A stretch of DNA of 64,000 bases from positions 27,879 to 91,878 of the forward strand of contig NZ_JACDDD010000003.1 in the NCBI RefSeq assembly GCF_013817205.1, written 5' to 3'. The translations under genes and the position numbers were made by a program. The notes beneath the pieces were generated by a model that was not told the DNA's origin, did no database searches, and saw nothing but the letters and a program-made list of their open reading frames with translations. Below are positions 54,261 through 64,000 of the stretch, piece by piece (position 1 is the first letter of the stretch; every line of letters starts with the position of its first letter). Source of the DNA: Polaromonas sp. GTDB lineage: Bacteria > Pseudomonadota > Gammaproteobacteria > Burkholderiales > Burkholderiaceae_C.

Positions 54261-55163
54261 CTGCCGCGGCTGGACCTGCTTTACAGCTTTGAAGCGGCCG
54301 CGCGCAACCTCAGCTTCACCGTCGCTGCAACCGAGCTGTTCTTGACGCAATCCGCCGTCAGCCGGCAAATCCAGCAACTCGAGGCAGACCTGGGCGTGGC
54401 CTTGTTCGAGCGCCGCCATCGCGCGCTGGTGCTCACCGATGCGGGCCGGGTCATGTACCGCGCTGTGGGCGACTGCCTGGAGCGCCTGCGCGACGCCACC
54501 GCCAGCGTGCGCGCGCCCACCGCGCTGCGGCAGGTCGCCATTACCACCACGCCGGGCTTTGCCTCGCTCTGGCTGATTCCGCGCTTGGCCGGCTTTACCG
54601 CGACGCACCCCGGGGTTGATGTGCGAATCTCCGCCACACTGGAAGTGCTGGACCTGGAGCGAAGCGGCATCGACGTGTCCGTCCGTTTGAGGGCCATCGA
54701 AAATGCGAAGGGTCGCTCCCTGTTCGATGAAACCGTCACGCCGGTGTGTTCTCCCGCATTGCTCAAGAACAGGGCCCTGCCTCTGAAAAAGCCGGCAGAT
54801 CTTGCCAATCACACCCTGCTGGCCATTGACATGCCTCTGGGCAAGCCGCTGACCATGGACTGGGAACCCTGGTTTCGTGTGATGGGCCTGCCGGACCTGC
54901 GCATGAAGAACACCTTGCGCTTTTCGCAGTATTCCGACGTGGTGGCCGCAGCGGTGGCGGGGCAGGGCGTTGCGATAGGCCGCCTGCCGCTTCTGGCCGA
55001 ACTGTTGCGTGACGGCAGGCTGGTTGCACCTTTCAGCGCTGCCGCATCACATTTTGGCTATTTCGTGAATGTCGCACCACGCTCGGCCGGCAACAGCGAT
55101 GCGCAGGATTTCGTGAATTGGCTGCTGGCAGAAGCCGGTCCGGCGCCGATTGTTTACGCCTGA
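54261..55163 (+). CDS. LysR family regulator (GcvA-like), start uncertain
   Basis: About 300-residue LysR protein: winged helix LDLLYSFEAAARNLSFTVAA and TQSAVSRQIQQLEADLG, then an effector domain ending at 55163. The helix-turn-helix continues upstream of the first usual start codon in frame (TTG 54342), and no ATG, GTG or TTG exists upstream in that frame; the nearest start-like codon is CTG at 54261. Another frame has ATG at 54199 (MPLPNVKSASS). So the gene either uses a rare start or has lost its start by a frameshift. Divergent from DUF2917. Confidence 0.75.
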   Translation: MPRLDLLYSFEAAARNLSFTVAATELFLTQSAVSRQIQQLEADLGVALFERRHRALVLTDAGRVMYRAVGDCLERLRDATASVRAPTALRQVAITTTPGFASLWLIPRLAGFTATHPGVDVRISATLEVLDLERSGIDVSVRLRAIENAKGRSLFDETVTPVCSPALLKNRALPLKKPADLANHTLLAIDMPLGKPLTMDWEPWFRVMGLPDLRMKNTLRFSQYSDVVAAAVAGQGVAIGRLPLLAELLRDGRLVAPFSAAASHFGYFVNVAPRSAGNSDAQDFVNWLLAEAGPAPIVYA

Positions 55164-55389
55164 CGAATGAACACTAGCGGTACTGCGCCGCCGAGATGAA
55201 TTCGGTTAAGGTCTCGCACCAGGCCAGCACCGTGGTGTATTGCGCGACACCCACGCCTTCGGGCACCGGCACGACGAAGTTCCCCCGGAAAATGGGACCC
55301 CTGGTTCCTCTTGATGGACCGGCTCTGCATACGCCTGAAAAACACGCCACGCCTTTCGCAGCATTTGGCTGTAATTGCGGCAGCCGTCG

Positions 55390-56298
55390 TTAGTCCCGGG
55401 TCACCCCGGCGAGCCGCGTCCGCAGATCAGCAAGCAGCCAACGTCCAGCTTTTCCCGGCGCTCGATCGCGCAGGTGCGCAGCGTAGATCGTCAGACCCTC
55501 TGCAGGGTTGGTATCTTCTGCAATCTCGATCAGCGCAAGTCGGCCAGCCGCCAGTGGTCCTGCAATGAGATGCATGGGCATCCTGCACCAGCCGAATCCC
55601 GCGAGCAGAAAATCGAGACGCCGCCCGAGATCGACAAATCGCCACAGCCTGTCCGCAACCAGCCCGTAATCGGGACCTGCTGAATCGACCGGATCGGACA
55701 GGACAAGCTGCACATAAGGCGCCAGATCATCGCGCTCCGCTGGTCGCCCCAACGCAGCGAGCGGGTGGTCGCGCGAAACCACGGCATACAGCCGGGTACG
55801 CATGAGCGGAAAGGCGACGATGTCTTCCGGCACAACGGGCAGCAGCAGGCAGATCGCCAGGGCCGCCGTCTGGCTGCGCAAGCGTCGTAACGAGCCGCCC
55901 AACCCTTCCGTCGAGAAGGTGACTGGGAGATCGGGAAAAGCGCTGTTCAGCGCCCGAATGCTCTCGATCAGCGGCCCGCTCGGAACCAGTGGATCGATGG
56001 CCAGCGCCAACTCGGGTTCCAGCCCGGCGCGCGTCCCGGCAGCCACGGCTTCAAACTTCCTCGCGGTGGCCAGCACCCTTCGAGCCTGTTCGACCAACAC
56101 CCGGCCGATTTCTGTCATCCGGGGGCGGTGCCCGCTGCGGTCAAACAGGAGCACCCCCTGCACCTCTTCAAGGGTCGCCACCGCTTGGCTGATAGAGGAT
56201 TGCGCGCGATGGAGCTTTCGACCTGCGGCGGAAAAGCTTCCTGCGTCCGCAATGCTGACGAGGACACGCAGTTGGTCGAGAGTGAGACTGCCAATCAT
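55390..56298 (-). CDS. LysR family transcriptional regulator
   Basis: 302-residue LysR protein. The winged helix is clear: LDQLRVLVSIADAGSFSAAG and AQSSISQAVATLEEVQGVLL. The C-terminal effector domain is complete. It is divergent from the azoreductase gene with 106 bp between them, so it probably controls that gene. The 226-bp gap to the other LysR gene holds nothing I recognise. Confidence 0.93.
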   Translation of the reverse strand: MIGSLTLDQLRVLVSIADAGSFSAAGRKLHRAQSSISQAVATLEEVQGVLLFDRSGHRPRMTEIGRVLVEQARRVLATARKFEAVAAGTRAGLEPELALAIDPLVPSGPLIESIRALNSAFPDLPVTFSTEGLGGSLRRLRSQTAALAICLLLPVVPEDIVAFPLMRTRLYAVVSRDHPLAALGRPAERDDLAPYVQLVLSDPVDSAGPDYGLVADRLWRFVDLGRRLDFLLAGFGWCRMPMHLIAGPLAAGRLALIEIAEDTNPAEGLTIYAAHLRDRAPGKAGRWLLADLRTRLAGVTRD

Positions 56299-56313
56299 GA
56301 TTCATCAGTTTAG

Positions 56314-56370
56314 CCGATGGATCTAATCGGTTTTTTATCGCTTACGAAAGGGGCGGGAAATCCCTATATT
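56314..56370. promoter_or_regulatory. LysR-type site and promoter upstream of the azoreductase gene
   Basis: CCGAT (56314-56318) and ATCGG (56326-56330) form a 17-bp inverted repeat of the size LysR proteins bind. TTACGA (56342-56347) and TATATT (56365-56370), 17 bp apart, form a fair promoter for the rightward azoreductase gene. Confidence 0.55.
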
Positions 56371-56404
56371 CGTTACTTCAAATCACCTACCACCAGGAAC
56401 CAGG

Positions 56405-57022
56405 ATGCCCAAACTTCTCATCGTAGAAACCAGCCCACGAGGTGAATCTTCTATTTCCCGTCAAATGACGCGGCGCTTTTTGACCCACTGGCAGGCCGCG
56501 CATCCGCAGGGCGAAGTTGTCGTGCGCGATCTCGCAAAAATCGAACTTCCGCACGTCAACGCTCCGTGGCTGTCAGCCTACTTCACCCCTGAAGAGAAGC
56601 ATTCTCCGGAAATGAAAGAGGCGCTTCGCTTGTCGGACGCGCTGGTGGCCGAGGTCCTTGCCGCCGATCACCTCCTGATCGCGACCCCCGTGTACAACTA
56701 CAACGTGCCAGCGGCACTCAAGGCCTGGATCGACCACATCGTTCGCAAGGGGCAGACGCTCGGCATCGACGGCAAAGGTCTCGTCACAGGCAAGAAGGCA
56801 ACGGTACTGATCGCTTCGGGCGGGGTGTACACAGAAGGCTCCCCGATCCGCGACCGAGACATCGCTGCGCAGTACCTCCGGCTGATTCTCAACGTCATCG
56901 GCATCACAGATGTGACCATCGTTGCCGGAGGCGCAGCGAAGTTAGTCGACATGGGTGAAGAAACGATGGATGCGTTCGTAGCCAAGCACGCGACTGCGAT
57001 CAAACAAGCCGCGATGGTATGA
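56405..57022 (+). CDS. azoR: FMN-dependent NADH-azoreductase AzoR
   Basis: 205-residue flavodoxin-like quinone/azo reductase. It opens [20 protein letters not shown] and has the substrate loop [18 protein letters not shown] typical of AzoR. Uses NADH and FMN to reduce quinones and azo compounds, protecting against thiol stress. CAGGAACCAGG precedes the ATG. Divergent from a LysR gene that likely regulates it. Confidence 0.93.
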   Translation: MPKLLIVETSPRGESSISRQMTRRFLTHWQAAHPQGEVVVRDLAKIELPHVNAPWLSAYFTPEEKHSPEMKEALRLSDALVAEVLAADHLLIATPVYNYNVPAALKAWIDHIVRKGQTLGIDGKGLVTGKKATVLIASGGVYTEGSPIRDRDIAAQYLRLILNVIGITDVTIVAGGAAKLVDMGEETMDAFVAKHATAIKQAAMV

Positions 57023-57156
57023 GAGATGCGATTCGTCAAGTTGCATCGTCAGCGCACTCGCGAAGCCACTCAATCTTCAAGCACAGCGGGGATCAATTAA
57101 CTTTCAACCGGGCTCACTCCGAATGATGGGTGCGGCACCAAGGGGGTAGATCAAAG

Positions 57157-57921
57157 TCAGCGGACCTCAGCCGAGCAGCTCAGGCTGAGCGCCTGCAAGG
57201 TCTTGCCGCTTTGCGGTTCAAACACCACCAGGTTGATCTGCCGTTCATGGCCGGGCGTGGCGGCAATGCTGCGAAAGGCCAGTTTCTGCGGTGTGCTGCC
57301 GCTCTTGTAAACCCCTGCCTGGGTGTACTGACGCACAACAAAATCGTGTTTCAGGAACTCCCCGGCGTTCTCGCCGGCCTTGACCTTTGAGCTGTGGCCG
57401 TGCTCGGTCACCGTCCAGTAGGCGGACCATGCCTGCGCAGCGTCAGTCGCCGGCGCCTGGGTGACCGTGGCTTCAAACTGGTCGTCAGCCAGCCGCTTCA
57501 GGGAAACATGGACAGTGGCAATGCTGCGGGAACCGGTGATGCGCGACTGCGCGTTACCCCATTGCGGCCAGTCCCGGCCATTGACCACCACCTGCGGCGT
57601 GTAGATGTTGCGCAGCCGGTTTTGGGCAGCAATCTCGCGCTGGCGGCTGGTGTGGGCCGGGCTGGCAAAGCGGTCCACCCAACCGATGTGGTCCCAGTAC
57701 CCCACGTGAAAAGCCTGTACCACCACGTCCTTGCCTTTGAAACCCGAGACCCACTGGTCAGCCGGCGGGCAGGAACTGCAGCCTTCCGAGGTGTAGAGCT
57801 CCAGCACCGGGGTCACCAAGGAGCCGGAACTTGCGATGCATTGATTTTGCATGCCAAATGTGACTGTAGCCCCCGTCAGCAAAGCGCAGGCAGCTATGAT
57901 TTTGGGAGCAGATGAAAACAT
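57157..57921 (-). CDS. DUF1223 secreted thioredoxin-like protein
   Basis: 254-residue protein with the DUF1223 opening VLELYTSEGCSSCPPAD, a CxxC thioredoxin-like site, and FHVGYWDHIGWVDRF. ATG at 57921 gives an N-terminal signal peptide, MFSSAPKIIAACALLTGATV, so export to the periplasm is expected. The hydrophobic core of that signal peptide lies in an R1 repeat (residues about 5-23). Function of the family is unknown. Confidence 0.88.
   Translation of the reverse strand: MFSSAPKIIAACALLTGATVTFGMQNQCIASSGSLVTPVLELYTSEGCSSCPPADQWVSGFKGKDVVVQAFHVGYWDHIGWVDRFASPAHTSRQREIAAQNRLRNIYTPQVVVNGRDWPQWGNAQSRITGSRSIATVHVSLKRLADDQFEATVTQAPATDAAQAWSAYWTVTEHGHSSKVKAGENAGEFLKHDFVVRQYTQAGVYKSGSTPQKLAFRSIAATPGHERQINLVVFEPQSGKTLQALSLSCSAEVR
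57854..57910 (+). repeat. R1 repeat copy 9 (forms a signal peptide core)
   Basis: CCAAATGTGACTGTAGCCCC, then CGTC, GCGCAGGCAGCTATGATT and GGGAGCA. It aligns almost base for base with the well-preserved copy at 24048. It is read on the opposite strand, in the DUF1223 gene, and encodes KIIAACALLTGATVTFG. Confidence 0.88.
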
Positions 57922-58009
57922 GGCCGGAATCCTTTTGATCGGTGTTCCGGTTGGTCGCGCGGCACGGCGACTTCTTACAGCCGCTGCGGGGCAGATGCGC
58001 GAGACTTCC

Positions 58010-58528
58010 TCAGCGCAGGACCGGGCTCCCGGCCAGCACAGGCGCACGAGGGACGCCATCACGGTTTTCCAGCCGGTCTTCCAGCTCGCCAATGTAAGCG
58101 GCCAGGGTGTTGCCGGACTGGTCAATTTTTTCGGCCAGGGCTTGCTGGCTCTGCGCCACCCGTTCGGACATCACCGTGACATGGGCCGCCTCACGTTGCT
58201 GGGCGGCAAGTGCCTGGGCTTCCAGGTAGCTGCGCAGCTCGGTGAAACGCGAAGCCTCAGCCTTGTCGGCGAGGTCGCGCTGGGCATGTAATTCACGCGC
58301 GGTTTGCCGGTTTTCAATCAGGTGGGCGCTCTGGATGTACAAGGTGCTGGCCAGAAACAGCAGCAGCGCGGCCGCCAGAATCACCAACATGACCAGGCCC
58401 AGAGGCGCCTGCACCGTGGTGAAACCCAGGCTTAACAGGGCGGGGCGGGTAAATTCATCCATGTTCAGCGCGGCAAAACCAACCATCAACACAATGGCAA
58501 CAATCAACACCATGGTTCGGATACGCAT
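58010..58528 (-). CDS. LapA-like (DUF1049) membrane protein
   Basis: 172-residue protein with two N-terminal membrane helices (MVLIVAIVLMVGFAALNM and LGLVMLVILAAALLLFLAST) followed by a cytoplasmic coiled coil (TARELHAQRDLADKAEAS onward). The layout matches LapA-domain proteins. ATG at 58528 is used because the upstream extension is not hydrophobic or conserved. The gap to the KefB-type gene is 94 bp. Confidence 0.78.
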   Translation of the reverse strand: MRIRTMVLIVAIVLMVGFAALNMDEFTRPALLSLGFTTVQAPLGLVMLVILAAALLLFLASTLYIQSAHLIENRQTARELHAQRDLADKAEASRFTELRSYLEAQALAAQQREAAHVTVMSERVAQSQQALAEKIDQSGNTLAAYIGELEDRLENRDGVPRAPVLAGSPVLR

Positions 58529-58622
58529 GCTAAATACTCCTCGGAATGTAGGCCCCATCTTCTGTGGCAAGGGCAGCGCCGTCTGTAGGAAAAAGGCCTG
58601 AATCCTCGCTTCCGTCCACGCC

Positions 58623-60494
58623 TCAGCCCGGGCCGGGCAGCCGCAGGTCCGGCGGCGAGTGCGGCGGTGCGGGCGGCGCCTCCTCGATCACGTCGGCAGC
58701 TTCTTCATTGAGTGCCTGGCCTGCCTGCTTGGGCCGCGTGAGCGGGGTCGGGGTCCAGCGCCCACCGTGCATCAGGTCAATGCCGCTGCTGATGTCGCCG
58801 CACAACTGCAGTTGCAGGCGCTCGGCGTCGCGGCGGCGGATGTCCTCGGCAATCTCGGCCACTTCGGTTTCTTCCACGCCCAGGCGACGCAAGGCCTCGC
58901 TGCTGAAGGCCAGGGCTGATTCCAGGGTCTCCCGCATCTGGTAGTCCACGCCGCTGCGGATCAGTTCGATCGCGTGCTGGCGGTCATAGGAGCGCGCCAG
59001 GATGGGTATCAGCGGAAACTCGTGTTTGACCAGTTCGACGATGCGCGTGGTGGCCGCCTTGTTGTCCACGCAGACCAGAATGGCCCGTGCATGCGCAGCG
59101 CCGCTGGCGTGCAACACGTCCATGCGCGTGCCGTCGCCGTAATAAACCTTGAAGCCGAATCTGGCCGCACTGCGGATCATGTCGGTGTCGTTTTCGATCA
59201 GCGCGATATCGATACCGCGTGCCAGCAGCGCCTGACTGGCAATCTGCCCAAAGCGACCGAAGCCAATGATCAGCACGCTGCCCTTGATCTCGCGCGCTTC
59301 CTCGACACTTTCGATGCCGTCCAGGTCAGCCTCGGGCTCTGCGGGCGTGACCCAGCGCAGCGCAAATACCGCCAGCGGCGTCAGCGCCATCGAGATGATG
59401 ATGGTTGCCGTCAATATCGCATTGACACTGGCTTGCACAATCCCGGCCGCAGCCGCAGCCGAATACAGCACAAAGGCAAATTCGCCGCCCTGGGCCATCA
59501 GCGCCGTTCGCTGCAGCGCGTCGCCGTGGCTGGACCTGGTAACCCGCGCCACCGCATAGATGCCCAGTCCCTTGAATAGCATGTAGGCCAGCACACCACC
59601 GAGGATCAGCGGCCAGTCGGCCAGCACCAGCGGCATGTCCAGCGACATGCCCACGCCCATGAAAAACAGGCCCAGCAAAATGCCGCGGAAGGGTTCGATG
59701 TCTGCCTCGAGCTGATGCCTGAAAGTCGATTCGGACAACATCACGCCCGCGGCAAACGCGCCCATGGCCATGGACAGCCCGCCCCACTGCATGGCCAGCG
59801 CAGAACCCAGCACCACCAGCAGCGCGGCCGCGGTCATGACCTCGCGCGCATGCGCCTTGGCGAGGATGCGAAACAGCGGGTTTAGCAGCCAGCGGCTGAC
59901 TGCCACCAGGCCGACGAAGGCAGCCAGCGCCGCACCAATCGTGACCCAGCGTGAGACGCCGCCCGCAGCAGCAGGCGCCATGAAAGCAACGATGGCCAGC
60001 AGCGGCACGATGGCCAGGTCTTCCAGCAGCAAGATGGACACCATGCGCTGGCCGCGCGGGGTCGAAGTGTCGCCGCGCTCGTCGAGCAACTGCATCACGA
60101 TGGCGGTGGAGGACAGCACGAAACCCATGGCCGCGATAAAGGCCACCGGCAGCTTGAACCCGGCCAGAACGCCGACCCCGGTCAGCAGCGCGCCGCAAAC
60201 GACGACCTGCAACAGGCCCAGGCCGAAAATTTCGCGGCGCAGCTTCCACAGGCGGGTCGGCTGCATTTCGAGGCCGATGACGAACAGAAACATCACCACG
60301 CCGAGTTCGGCCACATGCAGGATGGTCCCGGCCTCGCTGAAAAAACCCATGCCGAAAGGGCCGATGGCAAGGCCTGCCGCCAGATAACCAAGCACCGAGC
60401 CCAGGCCGAGGCGTTTGAACAGCGGCACCGCCAGCACGCCAGCACCCAGCAAAACCACCACCTTGACCAGCTCGCTGCCTTGTTCGACTGCCAT
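58623..60494 (-). CDS. CPA2-family K+/H+ antiporter, KefB type
   Basis: 623-residue monovalent cation:proton antiporter-2. The N-terminal 390 residues hold about twelve membrane helices (VVMFLFVIGLEMQPTRLW; GFVLSSTAIVMQLLDERGD), and the C-terminal RCK/TrkA-N domain has a Rossmann motif, VLIIGFGRFGQIASQALL, followed by VYYGDGTRMDVL. In E. coli, KefB exports potassium under electrophile stress. ATG at 60494 (MAVEQGSELVKVV) is preferred to an upstream start that adds 17 non-hydrophobic residues. Divergent from tex. Confidence 0.9.
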   Translation of the reverse strand: MAVEQGSELVKVVVLLGAGVLAVPLFKRLGLGSVLGYLAAGLAIGPFGMGFFSEAGTILHVAELGVVMFLFVIGLEMQPTRLWKLRREIFGLGLLQVVVCGALLTGVGVLAGFKLPVAFIAAMGFVLSSTAIVMQLLDERGDTSTPRGQRMVSILLLEDLAIVPLLAIVAFMAPAAAGGVSRWVTIGAALAAFVGLVAVSRWLLNPLFRILAKAHAREVMTAAALLVVLGSALAMQWGGLSMAMGAFAAGVMLSESTFRHQLEADIEPFRGILLGLFFMGVGMSLDMPLVLADWPLILGGVLAYMLFKGLGIYAVARVTRSSHGDALQRTALMAQGGEFAFVLYSAAAAAGIVQASVNAILTATIIISMALTPLAVFALRWVTPAEPEADLDGIESVEEAREIKGSVLIIGFGRFGQIASQALLARGIDIALIENDTDMIRSAARFGFKVYYGDGTRMDVLHASGAAHARAILVCVDNKAATTRIVELVKHEFPLIPILARSYDRQHAIELIRSGVDYQMRETLESALAFSSEALRRLGVEETEVAEIAEDIRRRDAERLQLQLCGDISSGIDLMHGGRWTPTPLTRPKQAGQALNEEAADVIEEAPPAPPHSPPDLRLPGPG

Positions 60495-60637
60495 GAATGT
60501 CCTGTGTGCTGCTCGATGGATGAGAGGGGGAGGGGAGGTGAACATGGTAGCGGACTTTGGCGACCCGTCGGCGCTGCGGCATGTGGCAAACTCGCCCCTT
60601 TTCCTTCCAGCTTGTCCCAGCGTATTCCAGACATTCC

Positions 60638-63013
<2,376 letters not shown>

Positions 63014-63035
63014 GCTTGTGACAAGAATCAAGCAT

Positions 63036-63092
63036 GAAATTAGGCTCCGGTCCCTGCTGCGCCTGCGTTGACAGCTATCAATATGAGAGCAA
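63036..63092 (+). repeat. R1 repeat copy 10 (tex-phd spacer)
   Basis: GAAATTAGGCTCCGGTCCCT, then GCGCCTGCGTTGACAGCTATC and AATATGAGAGCAA. A worn but complete copy in the 163-bp gap between tex and the antitoxin gene. Confidence 0.75.
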
Positions 63093-63133
63093 TCTTCGAA
63101 TCCGACGGGATCGCGCGAAACCGTCGACTGACC

Positions 63134-63152
63134 TATAATCTAGACAGTCTAG
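63134..63152 (+). promoter_or_regulatory. phd-vapC promoter with overlapping operator
   Basis: TATAAT (63134-63139) is a perfect -10 and is immediately followed by CTAGACAGTCTAG (63140-63152), a perfect 13-bp palindrome covering the likely transcription start. No good -35 lies 17 bp upstream. Antitoxins of the Phd family repress their own promoters from such sites. The ribosome binding site is CTGGAGG before ATG 63177. Confidence 0.65.
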
Positions 63153-63176
63153 CCAGATGTTTATACTGGAGGTCAC

Positions 63177-63482
63177 ATGCAAACATCCCCTACACCGAAG
63201 ATTACCGATACCCAGCTTCCGCAGTGGCAGCTCCAAGAAGCCAAAAACCGCTTCAGCGCCGTCGTCAAGGCCGCAGCCAGTGGCCCGGCCCAGGTCGTTA
63301 CGGTGCATGGCGTGCCTGCCGCCGTTGTTTTGTCACCCGAAGCCTATGAGCGGCTGGTGGCGGTTGCGGCACCGGCGCAAAGCCTGTCGGAGGCGCTGCG
63401 CTGTCCTGAACTGGACGCCGCCGATGAAGCGCTGTTTGAACGCAATCGCAGGGTCAACCCGGTGCGTGAGCTGAGCTTGTGA
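63177..63482 (+). CDS. Phd/YefM-type antitoxin
   Basis: 101-residue antitoxin. The N-terminal DNA-binding part has WQLQEAKNRFSAVVKAAAS and GVPAAVVLSPEAYERLVA, the classic Phd/YefM fold; the C-terminal part binds the toxin. It overlaps the PIN gene by 4 bp (GTGA). Confidence 0.9.
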   Translation: MQTSPTPKITDTQLPQWQLQEAKNRFSAVVKAAASGPAQVVTVHGVPAAVVLSPEAYERLVAVAAPAQSLSEALRCPELDAADEALFERNRRVNPVRELSL

Positions 63483-63913
63483 ACGCCTTGCTCGACACTT
63501 GCGTGCTGTCGGAGTACGCCAAACGCGAACCGCACGCTGGCGTCATCGCCTGGCTGGACGCACAGACCGAGTCTGGCCTGTTTATCAGCGCCCTGAGTCT
63601 GGCCGAAATTGAAAAAGGCATCCTCAAGCTGGCCGCCAAAGATGGCAGCGCTGCGCGTGCCGCGCACCTGGCTGAATGGCTGGGCAAGCTGACGGATCGC
63701 TTTGCCGCGCGTACCTTGCCTGTGGACGCGGCCGTGTGGCGCGTCTGGGCACAGCAGTCCGCGCAGGCCGAGCTGGAAGGGCAGCCGGTCTCGCCCCTGG
63801 ACGGTTTGCTGCTGGCCACCGCCCAATGCCACGGTCTGACCGTGGTCACGCGCAATGTGGCCGACTTTGCGCGCTATCCGCAGGTGTTCAATCCGTGGGC
63901 GCTGGCCACATGA
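63479..63913 (+). CDS. VapC-type PIN-domain toxin
   Basis: 144-residue ribonuclease of the PIN family. Acidic residues are in LLDTCVLSEYAK, SLAEIEKGIL and LDGLLLATAQCHGLTVVTRN, where the last motif also contains the Asp that completes the active site. The GTG start at 63479 overlaps the antitoxin stop. It ends in an ATGA overlap with the patatin-like gene. Confidence 0.9.
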   Translation: MNALLDTCVLSEYAKREPHAGVIAWLDAQTESGLFISALSLAEIEKGILKLAAKDGSAARAAHLAEWLGKLTDRFAARTLPVDAAVWRVWAQQSAQAELEGQPVSPLDGLLLATAQCHGLTVVTRNVADFARYPQVFNPWALAT

Positions 63914-64000
63914 GCGCCAAAGCCCTCCGCATCTACGCCGGCCCCAAGGCGCGCCTGCATATTGAACAGCACGGCCTGAACCCGCAGGACATCCGTGTGG
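63910..64000 (+). CDS. Patatin-like phospholipase family protein, 3' end outside window
   Basis: Only the first 30 residues are visible: MSAKALRIYAGPKARLHIEQ and then HGLNPQDIRV. This opening resembles patatin-like proteins of Comamonadaceae, but the catalytic GxSxG lies beyond the window. Its ATG overlaps the PIN toxin stop by 4 bp. Confidence 0.55.
   Translation, partial: MSAKALRIYAGPKARLHIEQHGLNPQDIRV

Overview
The window is high-GC chromosomal DNA from a betaproteobacterium, most likely a member of the Comamonadaceae (Polaromonas/Rhodoferax/Variovorax-like). The evidence is the gene order smc-zipA-ligA, the dapC-dapD-pilU-dapE run, DUF2917 divergent from a LysR gene, LivFGHMJ-type transport linked to beta-oxidation, and protein sequences I recognise as typical of that family. 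There are no rRNA or tRNA genes, no CRISPR array and no insertion sequence that I can see.

Layout. 1-6793 (minus): lysine/diaminopimelate genes dapC, dapD and dapE with pilU, prmB and the start of an ABC-F gene (yheS), reading leftward. 7095-15162 (plus): smc, zipA, an inserted AAA/DUF4143 ATPase, and ligA. 15168-16918: DUF454 membrane protein, a MntA/HepT toxin-antitoxin pair and peptide deformylase. 16994-20725 (minus): glnD and map. 20840-27979 (plus): purL, a damaged small membrane gene and a large katE-type catalase. 28048-32567 (minus): parvulin, BolA, YciB, MsrB, SelO and a Crp/Fnr regulator. 32802-50831 (plus): an acyl-CoA catabolic island with acyl-CoA ligase, a five-gene ABC importer, a FadB-like fusion, thiolase, acyl-CoA dehydrogenase, SDRs, thioesterase, quinone-type oxidoreductase, GST and a GNAT protein. 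50911-57921: small stress, regulator and enzyme genes with two decayed genes between 51340 and 51959. 58010-63013: LapA-like protein, KefB-type antiporter and Tex. 63177-64000: Phd/VapC pair and the start of a patatin-like gene.

The most unusual content is repetitive. A first family of about 58 bp (called R1 here) occurs ten times, seven of them inside reading frames (prmB, dapE, ligA, purL twice, an acyl-CoA dehydrogenase, and the signal peptide of a DUF1223 protein). A second family of about 80-100 bp (R2) lies in three gene junctions and as three in-frame 81-bp tandem units inside glnD. A second notable point is the ABC importer. LivF has Arg in place of the Walker A Lys and LivG has lost the LSGGQ glycines; both changes should fall in the same composite ATP site, which suggests an asymmetric importer.

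Functions that work together: dapC/dapD/dapE carry out the succinylase branch of diaminopimelate synthesis; smc/zipA/ligA serve chromosome and division functions; the island at 32.8-50.8 kb takes up, activates and beta-oxidises a carboxylic acid whose identity the sequence does not reveal; MsrB and SelO are both tied to redox protection. All identifications come from reading the sequence and recalling protein families; no database search was run.
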